Below, piece after piece: positions 51,858-59,397 of a DNA stretch of 64,000 nt. The DNA is taken from contig CAWHWS010000002.1 in the NCBI GenBank assembly GCA_963833115.1, positions 496,001 through 560,000 on the forward strand. Direction: 5' to 3'. Below the pieces are notes generated by a model. It had not been told where the DNA came from, ran no database searches, and saw only the letters and a program-made list of their open reading frames with translations. Each line of letters starts with the position of its first letter. Within the stretch, counting starts at the first letter, position 1. This stretch comes from Hasllibacter sp963833115. GTDB taxonomy: Bacteria; Pseudomonadota; Alphaproteobacteria; Rhodobacterales; Rhodobacteraceae. The translations under genes were made by a program, and so were the position numbers.

Positions 51858-52155
51858 GCTCGCCCAAGTTACTAACCGTAACCACCACTCGGACGGCTGG
51901 ATCCTTTCGGCACCACCAAATCGAAAGGAAACCGCAGAGGACGACGCACTTCTTTACAGGCCAACTGTAAGCGCAAGAAAATCCGCCTGGGGCCCGATCT
52001 TCGATCGTCGGCCTGCCGAACCATCATCGGCAGAATACTGCCTTGGCGGACGCATCCCTCCAGATCGGCAGCACGATCCGCCAACCCTCTTGGTGGGTAG
52101 TCGGTGGATGAAAGCGAGGCTCGTCGCTCAAGTGATTCGATACCGTTCACGAGGC
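51858..52155. other. gene-free, lower-GC stretch at the tRNA-Thr 3' side
   Basis: No coding frame on either strand. The base composition (many AAA/TTT and ATT/TAA triplets) is visibly poorer in G+C than every gene around it, as expected for foreign remnant DNA next to a tRNA gene. I found no copy of the tRNA 3' end in the preceding 3.7 kb. Confidence 0.5.
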
Positions 52156-52231
52156 TGGTGCCGCTGAAGGGACTCGAACCCCCGACCCCATCATTACGAA
52201 TGACGTGCTCTACCAGCTGAGCTACAGCGGC
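52156..52231 (-). tRNA. tRNA-Thr (anticodon CGT)
   Basis: 76 nt on the minus strand, cloverleaf complete. The acceptor GCCGCTG pairs with CAGCGGC, the D-arm is GCTC-AGCTGGTA-GAGC, and the anticodon arm CGTCA-TTCGTAA-TGATG has CGT at positions 34-36 (reads ACG). A five-base variable loop, a T-arm with GGTTCGAGTCC and an encoded CCA end (52156-52158) follow. The 3' end faces the decayed mobile region. Confidence 0.95.
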
Positions 52232-52284
52232 CCCGGCGGTGCATTAGCGCATCGACGGCAGGGGCGAAAGCCCTTCCGCCGGGG
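52231..52284. terminator. nested hairpin between hemY and tRNA-Thr
   Basis: CCCCGGCGG (52231-52239) and CCGCCGGGG (52276-52284) form a 9-bp outer stem. Inside lies GGGC-GAAA-GCCC at 52262-52273, a stable tetraloop hairpin. It follows the hemY stop at 52291 on the minus strand and precedes the tRNA, so it could end hemY transcription. No T-run. Confidence 0.45.
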
Positions 52285-52290
52285 CTCCGT

Positions 52291-53847
52291 TCACGGGCGG
52301 CGCGCGGCGCCCGGGGCGGGGTTCGCCGGCTCCACGGGCGGCGACGCGCCTACGCCGGCGGGCGGACCTCCCACGTCGAGCGGGCCCTCGCGGCGACCGC
52401 CGACCGCCGCATCGGCGTCCGCGGGCTCCAGCAGCACCTCCGCCTCTCCCGCCTCCGCGGCGGGCAGGCCCGCGGGCGCGCCGACGATCATCGGCAGCAT
52501 CCCCGCGGCCGGCCCCTCGGCGGAGGAGGCGGGCGGCTCCGTCCATTCGAGCGTGTCGAAGGCCGCGCAGTTCTCGCAGACCGGGCGCCAGTCGCCATGC
52601 ACGGTGTGGCAATTGTCGCAGACCCATTGCGGACCGCGCGGCGCGGTCACGGCGCGGGCGAGCCAGGCGCGCACGATGGCGTCGTCGGCGCCCTCGCCCT
52701 TCTCGATCGCGGCCATCAGGGTCGCGGCCCGCGCGGTGGGATGCAATTCGGCAAGATCGCCCATCGCGCGGCGCGCGCCGGGGAAGTCCTCGGCCGCGAT
52801 CAGGAGCTCGGCCCGCAGCATCCGCGTCTCGGGGGCGTCCGGGTTCGGCCGGGTCAGCACCTCGAACCGCTTGAGGCGCGCGGCGGGCGTCTCGTTCGGC
52901 TCGATCGCGGCGAAGGCGGCCGCGAGGTCGGGGTGGGGCCGCGCGTCCCAGGCGGCGCGCAGGACGCGGGCCGCGTATTTGGGCTTGCCCTGCGCGATGT
53001 AGGCGCGGGCGGCCATGACGGCGGCGGGCACCAGGTCCGGCGATAGGCGGTTGGCCTCGATGGCGGCCTCGCGCGCCTCCACGCTGGCGTCCTCGGCGAT
53101 CACGTCGCCGGCCTCCGAGAGCGCCAGCACGGCGTCGCGGCGGCGATAGACGTCGCGCGGCATGGTCCCGTGCTTCAGCTTGGCCTCGAGCGTCTCGCGC
53201 GCGGCGTGCCAGTCGCCCTTGCGGGTCTGGAGCGTCAGGAGCGTGTCCTGCACCTCCTCGTGGCGCGGGCGCAGGGCGAAGGCGCGCTTGGCGAGCTCCA
53301 TCGCGGTCTCGGTGTCGCCGTCGGCCAGGCGCTGCTTCATCACGCCGCGGATGCCGACGAACCGCGTGCGGTCGTTGACGATGAGGGCCTTGTACGCCTC
53401 TTCGGCGCGGCGGCGGTCGCCGGACATCTCGGCCGCCTGCGCGGTGAGGAGGCCCGTGAGCTCGGGCCGGTTGAGATAGCGGTCGGCGCGCCGCGCCTTG
53501 GACATCGCCTCGCGCCCTTCGCCGGAGGCGAGCGCCATCATCCCGTCGCCCAGCGCCTCGAAGCCCTTGCGCTCGCGCGAGCGGTCGAAATAGCGCGACA
53601 TCGCCGTCTCGTCGCCGTTCAGGAACCGGATGAACGCGACCAGCAGCCCCACGAGCTTGAGCAGGAGCCACAGCGCCAGCAGCAGCACCGCCAGGCCGAT
53701 CGCCGCCTGGAGCGGCCCGAGGTTGAGCTCGTAGCCCGCGAAGGCGACGCGCAGGCCCCCGTCCGCCTCCGAGAGGTAGCCGGCCAGCAGGGCGAGCCCC
53801 GCGACGATGGCGACGAAGATCAGGATCTTCAGCAGGGACCAGAGCAT
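52291..53847 (-). CDS. hemY: HemY-like membrane TPR protein
   Basis: 518 residues. Two N-terminal membrane helices (about 5-24 and 45-68) lead into the HemY_N domain and a TPR-like array (GFEALGDGMMALASGEGREAMSKARRAD; AYKALIVNDRTRFVGIRGVMKQRLADGDTETAMELAKRAF). At about 408-427 there is a zinc-ribbon-like pair CDNC...CENC, then a Pro/Ala-rich tail. This is the alphaproteobacterial HemY (not the Gram-positive oxidase of that name), found beside hemD and mitofilin; its exact role is unknown. It starts 6 bp after the mitofilin stop. Confidence 0.9.
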   Translation of the reverse strand: MLWSLLKILIFVAIVAGLALLAGYLSEADGGLRVAFAGYELNLGPLQAAIGLAVLLLALWLLLKLVGLLVAFIRFLNGDETAMSRYFDRSRERKGFEALGDGMMALASGEGREAMSKARRADRYLNRPELTGLLTAQAAEMSGDRRRAEEAYKALIVNDRTRFVGIRGVMKQRLADGDTETAMELAKRAFALRPRHEEVQDTLLTLQTRKGDWHAARETLEAKLKHGTMPRDVYRRRDAVLALSEAGDVIAEDASVEAREAAIEANRLSPDLVPAAVMAARAYIAQGKPKYAARVLRAAWDARPHPDLAAAFAAIEPNETPAARLKRFEVLTRPNPDAPETRMLRAELLIAAEDFPGARRAMGDLAELHPTARAATLMAAIEKGEGADDAIVRAWLARAVTAPRGPQWVCDNCHTVHGDWRPVCENCAAFDTLEWTEPPASSAEGPAAGMLPMIVGAPAGLPAAEAGEAEVLLEPADADAAVGGRREGPLDVGGPPAGVGASPPVEPANPAPGAARRP

Positions 53848-53853
53848 GTCGGC

Positions 53854-55464
53854 TTATCCTTCGGTGGACGCGGGGGCGGCAAGGCCCTCCGCGGCGTCTA
53901 TCGCGGCGAGGCGCGTGCGGGCGCGCTCGAGCCAGTCGGCCATGGCCTGCGCCGGCGCGCCCTCCAGCGCGTCCGCCTCCTCGACCGCCGCGGCGAGTTC
54001 GCCGGCGTCCAGCCGGGCCTGCGCGCGCGAGAGGATCGCGTCGGCGTCGTCGCCCGCCCGCTCCGAGAGGCTGCGGAGCCCGACCTGAGCGCGAAGGAAA
54101 CCGGCCGGGCCCGGCGCGGCGGGCGCTACGCCGATGGCGGCGCGCGCGGCGGGACCGAACGAGGATTGGAGGGCGCCGAGCGAGGGCACGCCGCCTTCGG
54201 CATTCTCGGCCAGGGGGGCGGGCACCGGGCGCCCGGTCGCGTCCTGCCAGGCGGCCAGCGGGTCGACGAGCGGCGCGCCGGTGTCGATCGCGGCGCCGAT
54301 CCGGGTCATCGCGGCCTCGGCGCGCAGGGTGCGGGCCTCCTCCTCGGCGGCGGCCTCGAGGGCCAGGCGCTCGGCCTCGACGGCCTCCTGGCGGTCCTGG
54401 ACCGCGGCGCGCACGGCCTCGATCTCCGCGCGCAGGGCCTCGGCCGCCTCGGACCGCTCGGTGCCCAGCGTGTCGACGTCGGCGCCGAGGGTCTCGAGAT
54501 CCGCGCGCAGCGCGTCGACGGCGCCCGGCAGGTCCGCGAGGCCCTCCGGCAGGGCTGCGATGGTGTCCTCCAGGGCGCCGAGCCGGTCCGCGTTAGAGCC
54601 GGTCACGGCCTCGACCGCGCCGACCGCTTCGACGGTGACGGCGGGCGCCGCCGGCGCGGGAGGCTCTGCCTCGACGAGGCCCGTAAGCCCCGCCTCGAGC
54701 GCCGAAAGCCGCCCGTCCACCGCTTCCAGGGTGGCGGTATCGGCGACGTCGCCCAGGGCGGCCTCGACCTCGGCGATGCGCGCGTCCAGCGGCGCGGTGT
54801 CCGGGATCCTGCCGTCGAGCTCCGCCAGGCGGGCCTCGATCGGGGAGATGTCGGGACCGGTCCGGCCCTCCAGGGCGGCGAGCCGGTCCGAGAGGGCGCC
54901 CACCTCCACGCGGGCGGCCTGCTGCGGCCCCTGCCCCAGGAACCAGGCGAGCGCGAAGCCGAGCGCCCCGGCGAGGAACCCGCCCAGGATCATCCCGCCG
55001 AGCCCGCCGCGGCGCGCCGGCTCGGGGGCCGGGCGCGCCTGCGCTGGTTCGTCAGGCGGCGGAGCGCCGCGCTTGCGCGAGGACGCCGCGCCCACGGGCG
55101 GGACCGAGGAGGCCGCCTCACCCGGCGCGGCGTCCTCATCCGGCGCGGCGTCGCCCGCGTCCGCGGCTCGGGCCTCGCCCACGTCCGCGGGGGGCACCTC
55201 GATCACGTCGGGCGCGTCGGCGGCGGTGGGCTCCGGCGGCTCGGGGGGGGGCGTCTCGCCGGGCGGCGGCACCAGGTCGACGGGGGCCGCGGGCACCATG
55301 TCCGAGCCGGCGGCCTCGTCGGGCGCGCGCGCGTCCGGGGCCGCGCCATCCTCGGCCGGGGGGGCCTCGCCCACGATCTCGGCGTCCTCGATCGGGACGG
55401 TCTCGTCCTCGCGGCGCGGCCGCGGCGCATCGGAGGTCGTTCGCCCTGATCCCTTGCGCGCCAT
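53854..55464 (-). CDS. mitofilin/Mic60-like inner-membrane protein (internal start of the fused frame)
   Basis: 536 residues if translated from ATG 55464, which has AGAGGA about nine bases upstream inside the hemD reading frame. A long acidic, Pro/Ala-rich N-terminal cytoplasmic region (1-150) is followed by one membrane helix (about 155-178: GGMILGGFLAGALGFALAWFLGQG) and a long coiled-coil region (about 185-380). The C-terminal mitofilin-type helical domain (QSSFGPAARAAIGVAP to the end) completes it. Alphaproteobacterial Mic60 shapes inner-membrane invaginations. The close hemY gene downstream agrees with the usual hem-linked locus. Confidence 0.7.
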   Translation of the reverse strand: MARKGSGRTTSDAPRPRREDETVPIEDAEIVGEAPPAEDGAAPDARAPDEAAGSDMVPAAPVDLVPPPGETPPPEPPEPTAADAPDVIEVPPADVGEARAADAGDAAPDEDAAPGEAASSVPPVGAASSRKRGAPPPDEPAQARPAPEPARRGGLGGMILGGFLAGALGFALAWFLGQGPQQAARVEVGALSDRLAALEGRTGPDISPIEARLAELDGRIPDTAPLDARIAEVEAALGDVADTATLEAVDGRLSALEAGLTGLVEAEPPAPAAPAVTVEAVGAVEAVTGSNADRLGALEDTIAALPEGLADLPGAVDALRADLETLGADVDTLGTERSEAAEALRAEIEAVRAAVQDRQEAVEAERLALEAAAEEEARTLRAEAAMTRIGAAIDTGAPLVDPLAAWQDATGRPVPAPLAENAEGGVPSLGALQSSFGPAARAAIGVAPAAPGPAGFLRAQVGLRSLSERAGDDADAILSRAQARLDAGELAAAVEEADALEGAPAQAMADWLERARTRLAAIDAAEGLAAPASTEG

Positions 55465-56235
55465 CGAAACGTCCTCTTCGACCCTGACTCCCGCCCCCGA
55501 ACGGGCGTGCTCCCACCTAGCCTGCGGCCTACCCCCGTCGATGGCAAGGCACCGCGCCACCGCATCCGCCATGGCCGCCCCGGTCGGGCGCTCCGCGAGG
55601 CTCGCGGGGGCGAAGCGCTCGGCGGCTCGCGCGACGGCGGCGCTCATCGCCACGACGCGCGGGGGCGAGGCCGGGTTCCCCGCTCCCGCGACGAAGAGCG
55701 CGGCCGTGCGCGGCGAGAACAGAGGCGCCACGACCGGGGCGGCGCCTGCCAGCGCCTCCAGCGCCGCCGCGTTCAGGGCCGTCGCGCGCTGGTCGTAGAC
55801 GATGCGCTCCGCGGCCTCGCGCCCCGCCGCGGCCAGGCGCCCGGCGACGTCGCCGCGGGTATGTCGGCCGCGCAGGTGCACGAAGCGGCCGCCCTCCCCG
55901 CTCGCCAGGATCGCGGCGACGAGCGCGTCCGCGTCCCCGCCCCCATCGACCGCGTCCCACCCCGCGGCCCGCGCCGCCGCCGCGGTGCGTGGCCCCACGC
56001 ACCAGGCCCGCGCCCCGCCGCCGGGCCCGGCGAACGCGGCCGCATGCGCGGAGGTCAGGACCGGCACCCCCCCGGCGGGCATCGCCTCCCAGGAGAGGGG
56101 CACGATCTCGATCAGGGGCGAGAGGACGAGCCGCCATCCGTCCACCCGCGCGCGCACCTCCCCCGCGAAGCGCCGCGCATCGTCCGCCGGGCGCGTGAGC
56201 AGGAGGACTGGCGGATCGCGCGTTGTCGGGGCCAC
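53854..56235 (-). CDS. hemD: HemD (uroporphyrinogen-III synthase) in frame with mitofilin/Mic60-like protein
   Basis: A single open frame of 793 codons from GTG 56235. Residues 1-231 are a HemD domain (VLLLTRPADDARRFAGEV; GGVPVLTSAHAAAFAG; VHLRGRHTRGDVAGRLAAAG; PLFSPRTAALF), the enzyme that closes uroporphyrinogen III. Family relatives stop soon after MADAVARCLA. Here a linker of about 26 residues (IDGGRPQARW...) continues without a stop into the mitofilin-like protein starting MARKGSGRTT at residue 258. In most relatives hemD and the mitofilin gene are separate neighbours. Whether the product is one fused chain or the second part is mainly made from its own start at 55464 cannot be told from sequence. 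Divergent from tsaD. Confidence 0.75.
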   Translation of the reverse strand: MAPTTRDPPVLLLTRPADDARRFAGEVRARVDGWRLVLSPLIEIVPLSWEAMPAGGVPVLTSAHAAAFAGPGGGARAWCVGPRTAAAARAAGWDAVDGGGDADALVAAILASGEGGRFVHLRGRHTRGDVAGRLAAAGREAAERIVYDQRATALNAAALEALAGAAPVVAPLFSPRTAALFVAGAGNPASPPRVVAMSAAVARAAERFAPASLAERPTGAAMADAVARCLAIDGGRPQARWEHARSGAGVRVEEDVSMARKGSGRTTSDAPRPRREDETVPIEDAEIVGEAPPAEDGAAPDARAPDEAAGSDMVPAAPVDLVPPPGETPPPEPPEPTAADAPDVIEVPPADVGEARAADAGDAAPDEDAAPGEAASSVPPVGAASSRKRGAPPPDEPAQARPAPEPARRGGLGGMILGGFLAGALGFALAWFLGQGPQQAARVEVGALSDRLAALEGRTGPDISPIEARLAELDGRIPDTAPLDARIAEVEAALGDVADTATLEAVDGRLSALEAGLTGLVEAEPPAPAAPAVTVEAVGAVEAVTGSNADRLGALEDTIAALPEGLADLPGAVDALRADLETLGADVDTLGTERSEAAEALRAEIEAVRAAVQDRQEAVEAERLALEAAAEEEARTLRAEAAMTRIGAAIDTGAPLVDPLAAWQDATGRPVPAPLAENAEGGVPSLGALQSSFGPAARAAIGVAPAAPGPAGFLRAQVGLRSLSERAGDDADAILSRAQARLDAGELAAAVEEADALEGAPAQAMADWLERARTRLAAIDAAEGLAAPASTEG

Positions 56236-56259
56236 GGGGCGATGCTACCCGCCGGGGCG

Positions 56260-57360
56260 ATGGCGGAAAAGGCGATCACCCTCCTCGGGATCGAATCGAG
56301 CTGCGACGACACCGCCGCCGCGGTCGTGCGCCGCGGCGCGGACGGGCGGGCCGCGATCCTGTCCAACGTGGTGCGCGGGCAGGACGCGCTCCATGCCGGC
56401 CATGGCGGCGTCGTCCCGGAGATCGCGGCCCGCGCGCACGCCGTCCGCCTGGACGGGGTCGCGCAGGCGGCGCTGGACGTCGCGGACCTGTCCCTGGGCG
56501 ACATGGACGGCATCGCGGTCACGGCCGGGCCGGGCCTGATCGGCGGTGTGCTCTCGGGCGTGATGTTCGCCAAGGGCCTCGCTGCGGGCGCCGGCCTGCC
56601 GCTCCACGGGGTGAACCACCTGGCCGGGCACGCCCTGACGCCCCGCCTGACCGACGGGCTCGCCTTCCCCTACCTGATGCTCCTCGTCTCGGGCGGGCAC
56701 TGCCAGTTCCTCGTCGTGCGCGGCGCGGGGGATTACGCGCGCCTGGGCGGCACGATCGACGATGCGCCCGGGGAGGCGTTCGACAAGGTCGCGCGCCTTC
56801 TCGGCCTGCCGCAGCCGGGCGGCCCCGCGATCGAGGTCGAGGCCGCCCGAGGCGCGCCTGGGGCGGTGGCGCTGCCGCGCCCGCTGCTGGACCGGCCGGG
56901 CTGCGACATGAGCTTCTCCGGCCTGAAGACCGCCGTCCTGCGCGCGCGGGACGCCGCGCTGGTGGACGGGGCGCTGCCGGCCGCGGCGCGGGCGGATCTC
57001 TGCGCCGGGTTCCAGGCGGCGATGGTGGACGTGCTGGCGGCCAAGTCGGCGCGGGCCCTCCACGCGTACGAGGCCCTGGCCCCGGCCGCGCCCGCCTTCG
57101 CCGTCGCGGGGGGCGTCGCGGCGAACGGCCCGATCCGCGCGGCCCTCCGGGCGCTCGCGCGGGGCCGGGGGGTCCGATTCGCGGCGCCCCCGCTCGATCT
57201 GTGCACCGACAACGCCGCCATGATCGCCTGGGCCGCGATCGAGGGCATCGACGCGGGCCGACCGGCCGACGGGATGGCCCTCGCGGCCCGCCCCCGCTGG
57301 CCGCTCGACGAGGACGCCGCCCCGATGCTCGGCTCCGGCAAGCGCGGGGCCAAGGCGTGA
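56260..57360 (+). CDS. tsaD: tRNA N6-adenosine threonylcarbamoyltransferase TsaD
   Basis: 366 residues from ATG 56260 (ATG 56242 would add six). The family start LLGIESSCDDTAAAVVR, the metal-binding HAGHGGVVPEIAARAHA, GPGLIGGVLSGVMFAKGLA, LVSGGHCQFLVV and CTDNAAMIAWAAIE are all present. It transfers the threonylcarbamoyl group to A37 of ANN-decoding tRNAs in complex with TsaB and TsaE. The start lies only about 24 bp from the divergent hemD start, so its promoter must sit inside hemD. GTGA overlap with gpsA. Confidence 0.95.
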   Translation: MAEKAITLLGIESSCDDTAAAVVRRGADGRAAILSNVVRGQDALHAGHGGVVPEIAARAHAVRLDGVAQAALDVADLSLGDMDGIAVTAGPGLIGGVLSGVMFAKGLAAGAGLPLHGVNHLAGHALTPRLTDGLAFPYLMLLVSGGHCQFLVVRGAGDYARLGGTIDDAPGEAFDKVARLLGLPQPGGPAIEVEAARGAPGAVALPRPLLDRPGCDMSFSGLKTAVLRARDAALVDGALPAAARADLCAGFQAAMVDVLAAKSARALHAYEALAPAAPAFAVAGGVAANGPIRAALRALARGRGVRFAAPPLDLCTDNAAMIAWAAIEGIDAGRPADGMALAARPRWPLDEDAAPMLGSGKRGAKA

Positions 57361-58316
57361 GCGCGCAGGTGCGCGTCGTCGGGGCGGGGGCCTTCGGCGC
57401 GGCGCTCGCGATCGCCCTGGCGCGCGGCGGGCGGCGGATCGCGCTCTGGGGCCGGGACGCGGGCGTCATGGACCGCGCGGCCGCCGACCGGCGCGTGCCG
57501 CGACTGGGCGCGGTTCTGCCGGATGCGGTCCGCCCCACCGCCGATCCCGACCCCGGGGACGCGCCCGTGATCCTCCTCGCAGTGCCCATGCAGCGCCTGG
57601 GAGAAGTGCTGGACGCCCAGGCCACCGCGCTCGTGGGGCGGACGCTCGTCGCCTGCTGCAAGGGGATCGACCTCGCCACCGGGGAGGGCGCCTCGGCCGT
57701 GATCGCGCGGTGCGTGCCCGGCGCGCGCGCGGCCGTCCTGACCGGGCCGTCCTTCGCCGCGGACATCGCGGCGGGCCTTCCTACCGCCCTCACCCTCGCG
57801 GTGGGGGAGGGCGGCGAGAGCCTCCAGCGGACCCTGTCGACCGACGCGCTGCGCCTCTACCTGACGGACGACGTGACCGGCGCCGAGATCGGCGGCGCGC
57901 TCAAGAACGTCACCGCCATCGCCTGCGGCGCCGCCATCGGCGCGGGGCTGGGCGAGAGCGCGCGCGCCGCCCTGATGACGCGCGGCCATGCCGAGGCGAC
58001 GCGCCTCGCGGTCGCCCTGGGCGCGCGGGCCGAGACGCTGGCGGGGCTGTCGGGCCTGGGGGACCTCGCCCTGACCTGCCATTCCGAGCTCAGCCGGAAC
58101 CTGCGCCTAGGCCTGGCCCTCGGGCGCGGCGGGGCCTGGGATGCGGGCATCACCACCGAGGGCGCGGCCACGGCGCGCGCCGCCCTGACCCTCGCGGCCC
58201 GGCACGGGGTGGACATGCCCGTCGCCGCCGCCACGGTGGCGCTCCTGGACGGGGGCGATCCCGCCGCCGTCGCGGCGGCCCTCCTGGCCCGCCCGCTCCG
58301 ATCGGAGGACGCATGA
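57357..58316 (+). CDS. gpsA: NAD(P)-dependent glycerol-3-phosphate dehydrogenase
   Basis: 319 residues. Rossmann motif VVGAGAFGAALAIALARGG, VACCKGIDLATGEG, the GPSFAADIAAGLPTALTLA stretch and the catalytic-lysine region GGALKNVTAIACGAAIGAGLGESARAALMTRG identify GpsA. It makes sn-glycerol 3-phosphate for phospholipid synthesis. Start GTG 57357 overlaps the tsaD stop (GTGA); its end overlaps the EVE gene (ATGA). Confidence 0.95.
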   Translation: MSAQVRVVGAGAFGAALAIALARGGRRIALWGRDAGVMDRAAADRRVPRLGAVLPDAVRPTADPDPGDAPVILLAVPMQRLGEVLDAQATALVGRTLVACCKGIDLATGEGASAVIARCVPGARAAVLTGPSFAADIAAGLPTALTLAVGEGGESLQRTLSTDALRLYLTDDVTGAEIGGALKNVTAIACGAAIGAGLGESARAALMTRGHAEATRLAVALGARAETLAGLSGLGDLALTCHSELSRNLRLGLALGRGGAWDAGITTEGAATARAALTLAARHGVDMPVAAATVALLDGGDPAAVAAALLARPLRSEDA

Positions 58317-58726
58317 GACGCTGGCTCTTCAAGTCCGAACCCGCCACCTGGTCCTGGGACCGGCAGGTCGCGCGCGGCGAGGACGGCGAGGAATGGGACG
58401 GCGTGCGCAACTACGCCGCCCGCAACAACATGCGCGAGATGGCCGTGGGCGATCTCGGCTTCTTCTACCATTCCCAGACCGAGCGCGCCGTGGTCGGCAT
58501 CGTGGAGGTCTGCGCCGCCGCCCATCCCGACAGCACCGACGACGGCGGCACTTGGGAGTGCGTGGACATCCGCGCGCTGCGCCCCATGCCCCGCCCGGTC
58601 ACGCTGGCCGAGATCAAGGCCGAGCCGGCCTGCGCGGACATGGCGCTCGTGCGGCTCTCGCGGCTGTCGGTCGCGCCGGTGACCGAGGCGGAATGGGACG
58701 CCGTGATGGCGTTGGCGGCGCGCTAG
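58313..58726 (+). CDS. EVE (PUA-like) domain protein
   Basis: 137 residues, a single EVE domain: WLFKSEPATWSWDRQV, WDGVRNYAARNNMREMAVGDLGFFYHS, VVGIVEVCAAAHPDST. EVE domains resemble PUA and YTH folds and bind modified bases in RNA or DNA. It is the third gene of the tsaD-gpsA operon, a common alphaproteobacterial order. Its TAG stop is shared with the convergent aldolase gene in a CTAG. Confidence 0.92.
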   Translation: MRRWLFKSEPATWSWDRQVARGEDGEEWDGVRNYAARNNMREMAVGDLGFFYHSQTERAVVGIVEVCAAAHPDSTDDGGTWECVDIRALRPMPRPVTLAEIKAEPACADMALVRLSRLSVAPVTEAEWDAVMALAAR

Positions 58727-59397
58727 CCGGTGGCGGCGCGCGCGTCGGCGGCGGTCCCGTAGGTCGGCATCGGCTCCGCCGCGGGGGCGGCCGCGCCCAT
58801 CAGCATCTTCCGCACGAAGGCGACATGCGCCGTCTCCTCGATGATCTCCGCGAGGTGCAGCGCCTTGGTCAGCGTCGCCCCGACGCCGATCGTGCCGTGG
58901 TTGGCCAGGCACGCGGCCCGCACGGAGACGTCCCGGAACACCGGGGAGATCTCCACCTCCGTCTGGGGCCCGCCATTCGCCGACAGGGGGATGAGGGGCA
59001 TGCGCCCGATCTTCTCGATCGTCTGCACGGTGAGGCAGGGGATCTCCATCCCCGCGCTGGCCCAGCCGGTGGCCCAGGGCGAGTGGCAGTGGACGATGGC
59101 GCCGATGTCGGGCCGGATGCGGTAGAGGTCGAGGTGGAAGTCCATGTCCTTGGACGGCTTGAGGGCCGAGGGCTCGATCGTCCCGTCCAGCCACACGACC
59201 TGGAGGTTGTCGCGCGTGCACTCGGCGAAGCCGATCCCCGAGGGCTTGATGGCGATGGCGTCCGAGGCGCTCAGGCGCACCGACAGGTTGCCGCCGGCGT
59301 TCGTCTGCAAGCCGCTCTCGAAGCAGCGGCGCGCGCAGGCGATCAGCGCGTCCTTCTTCGCCTCGACGTCGTTCGGGTCCAGCGTTCGTTCGCTCAT
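58723..59397 (-). CDS. class II aldolase/adducin family protein (fuculose-phosphate-aldolase-like)
   Basis: 224 residues. Zinc-site motifs are NAGGNLSVRL, IKPSGIGFAE and HCHSPWATGWASAG, with the later ANHGTIGVGATLTKALHLAEIIEETA carrying the third histidine. It should cleave a sugar-phosphate-like C-C bond. It is the last gene of the leftward transporter operon, coupled to the Tm-1-like gene by an ATGA overlap. It is a different subgroup from the aldolase at 34.8 kb. Confidence 0.85.
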   Translation of the reverse strand: MSERTLDPNDVEAKKDALIACARRCFESGLQTNAGGNLSVRLSASDAIAIKPSGIGFAECTRDNLQVVWLDGTIEPSALKPSKDMDFHLDLYRIRPDIGAIVHCHSPWATGWASAGMEIPCLTVQTIEKIGRMPLIPLSANGGPQTEVEISPVFRDVSVRAACLANHGTIGVGATLTKALHLAEIIEETAHVAFVRKMLMGAAAPAAEPMPTYGTAADARAATG

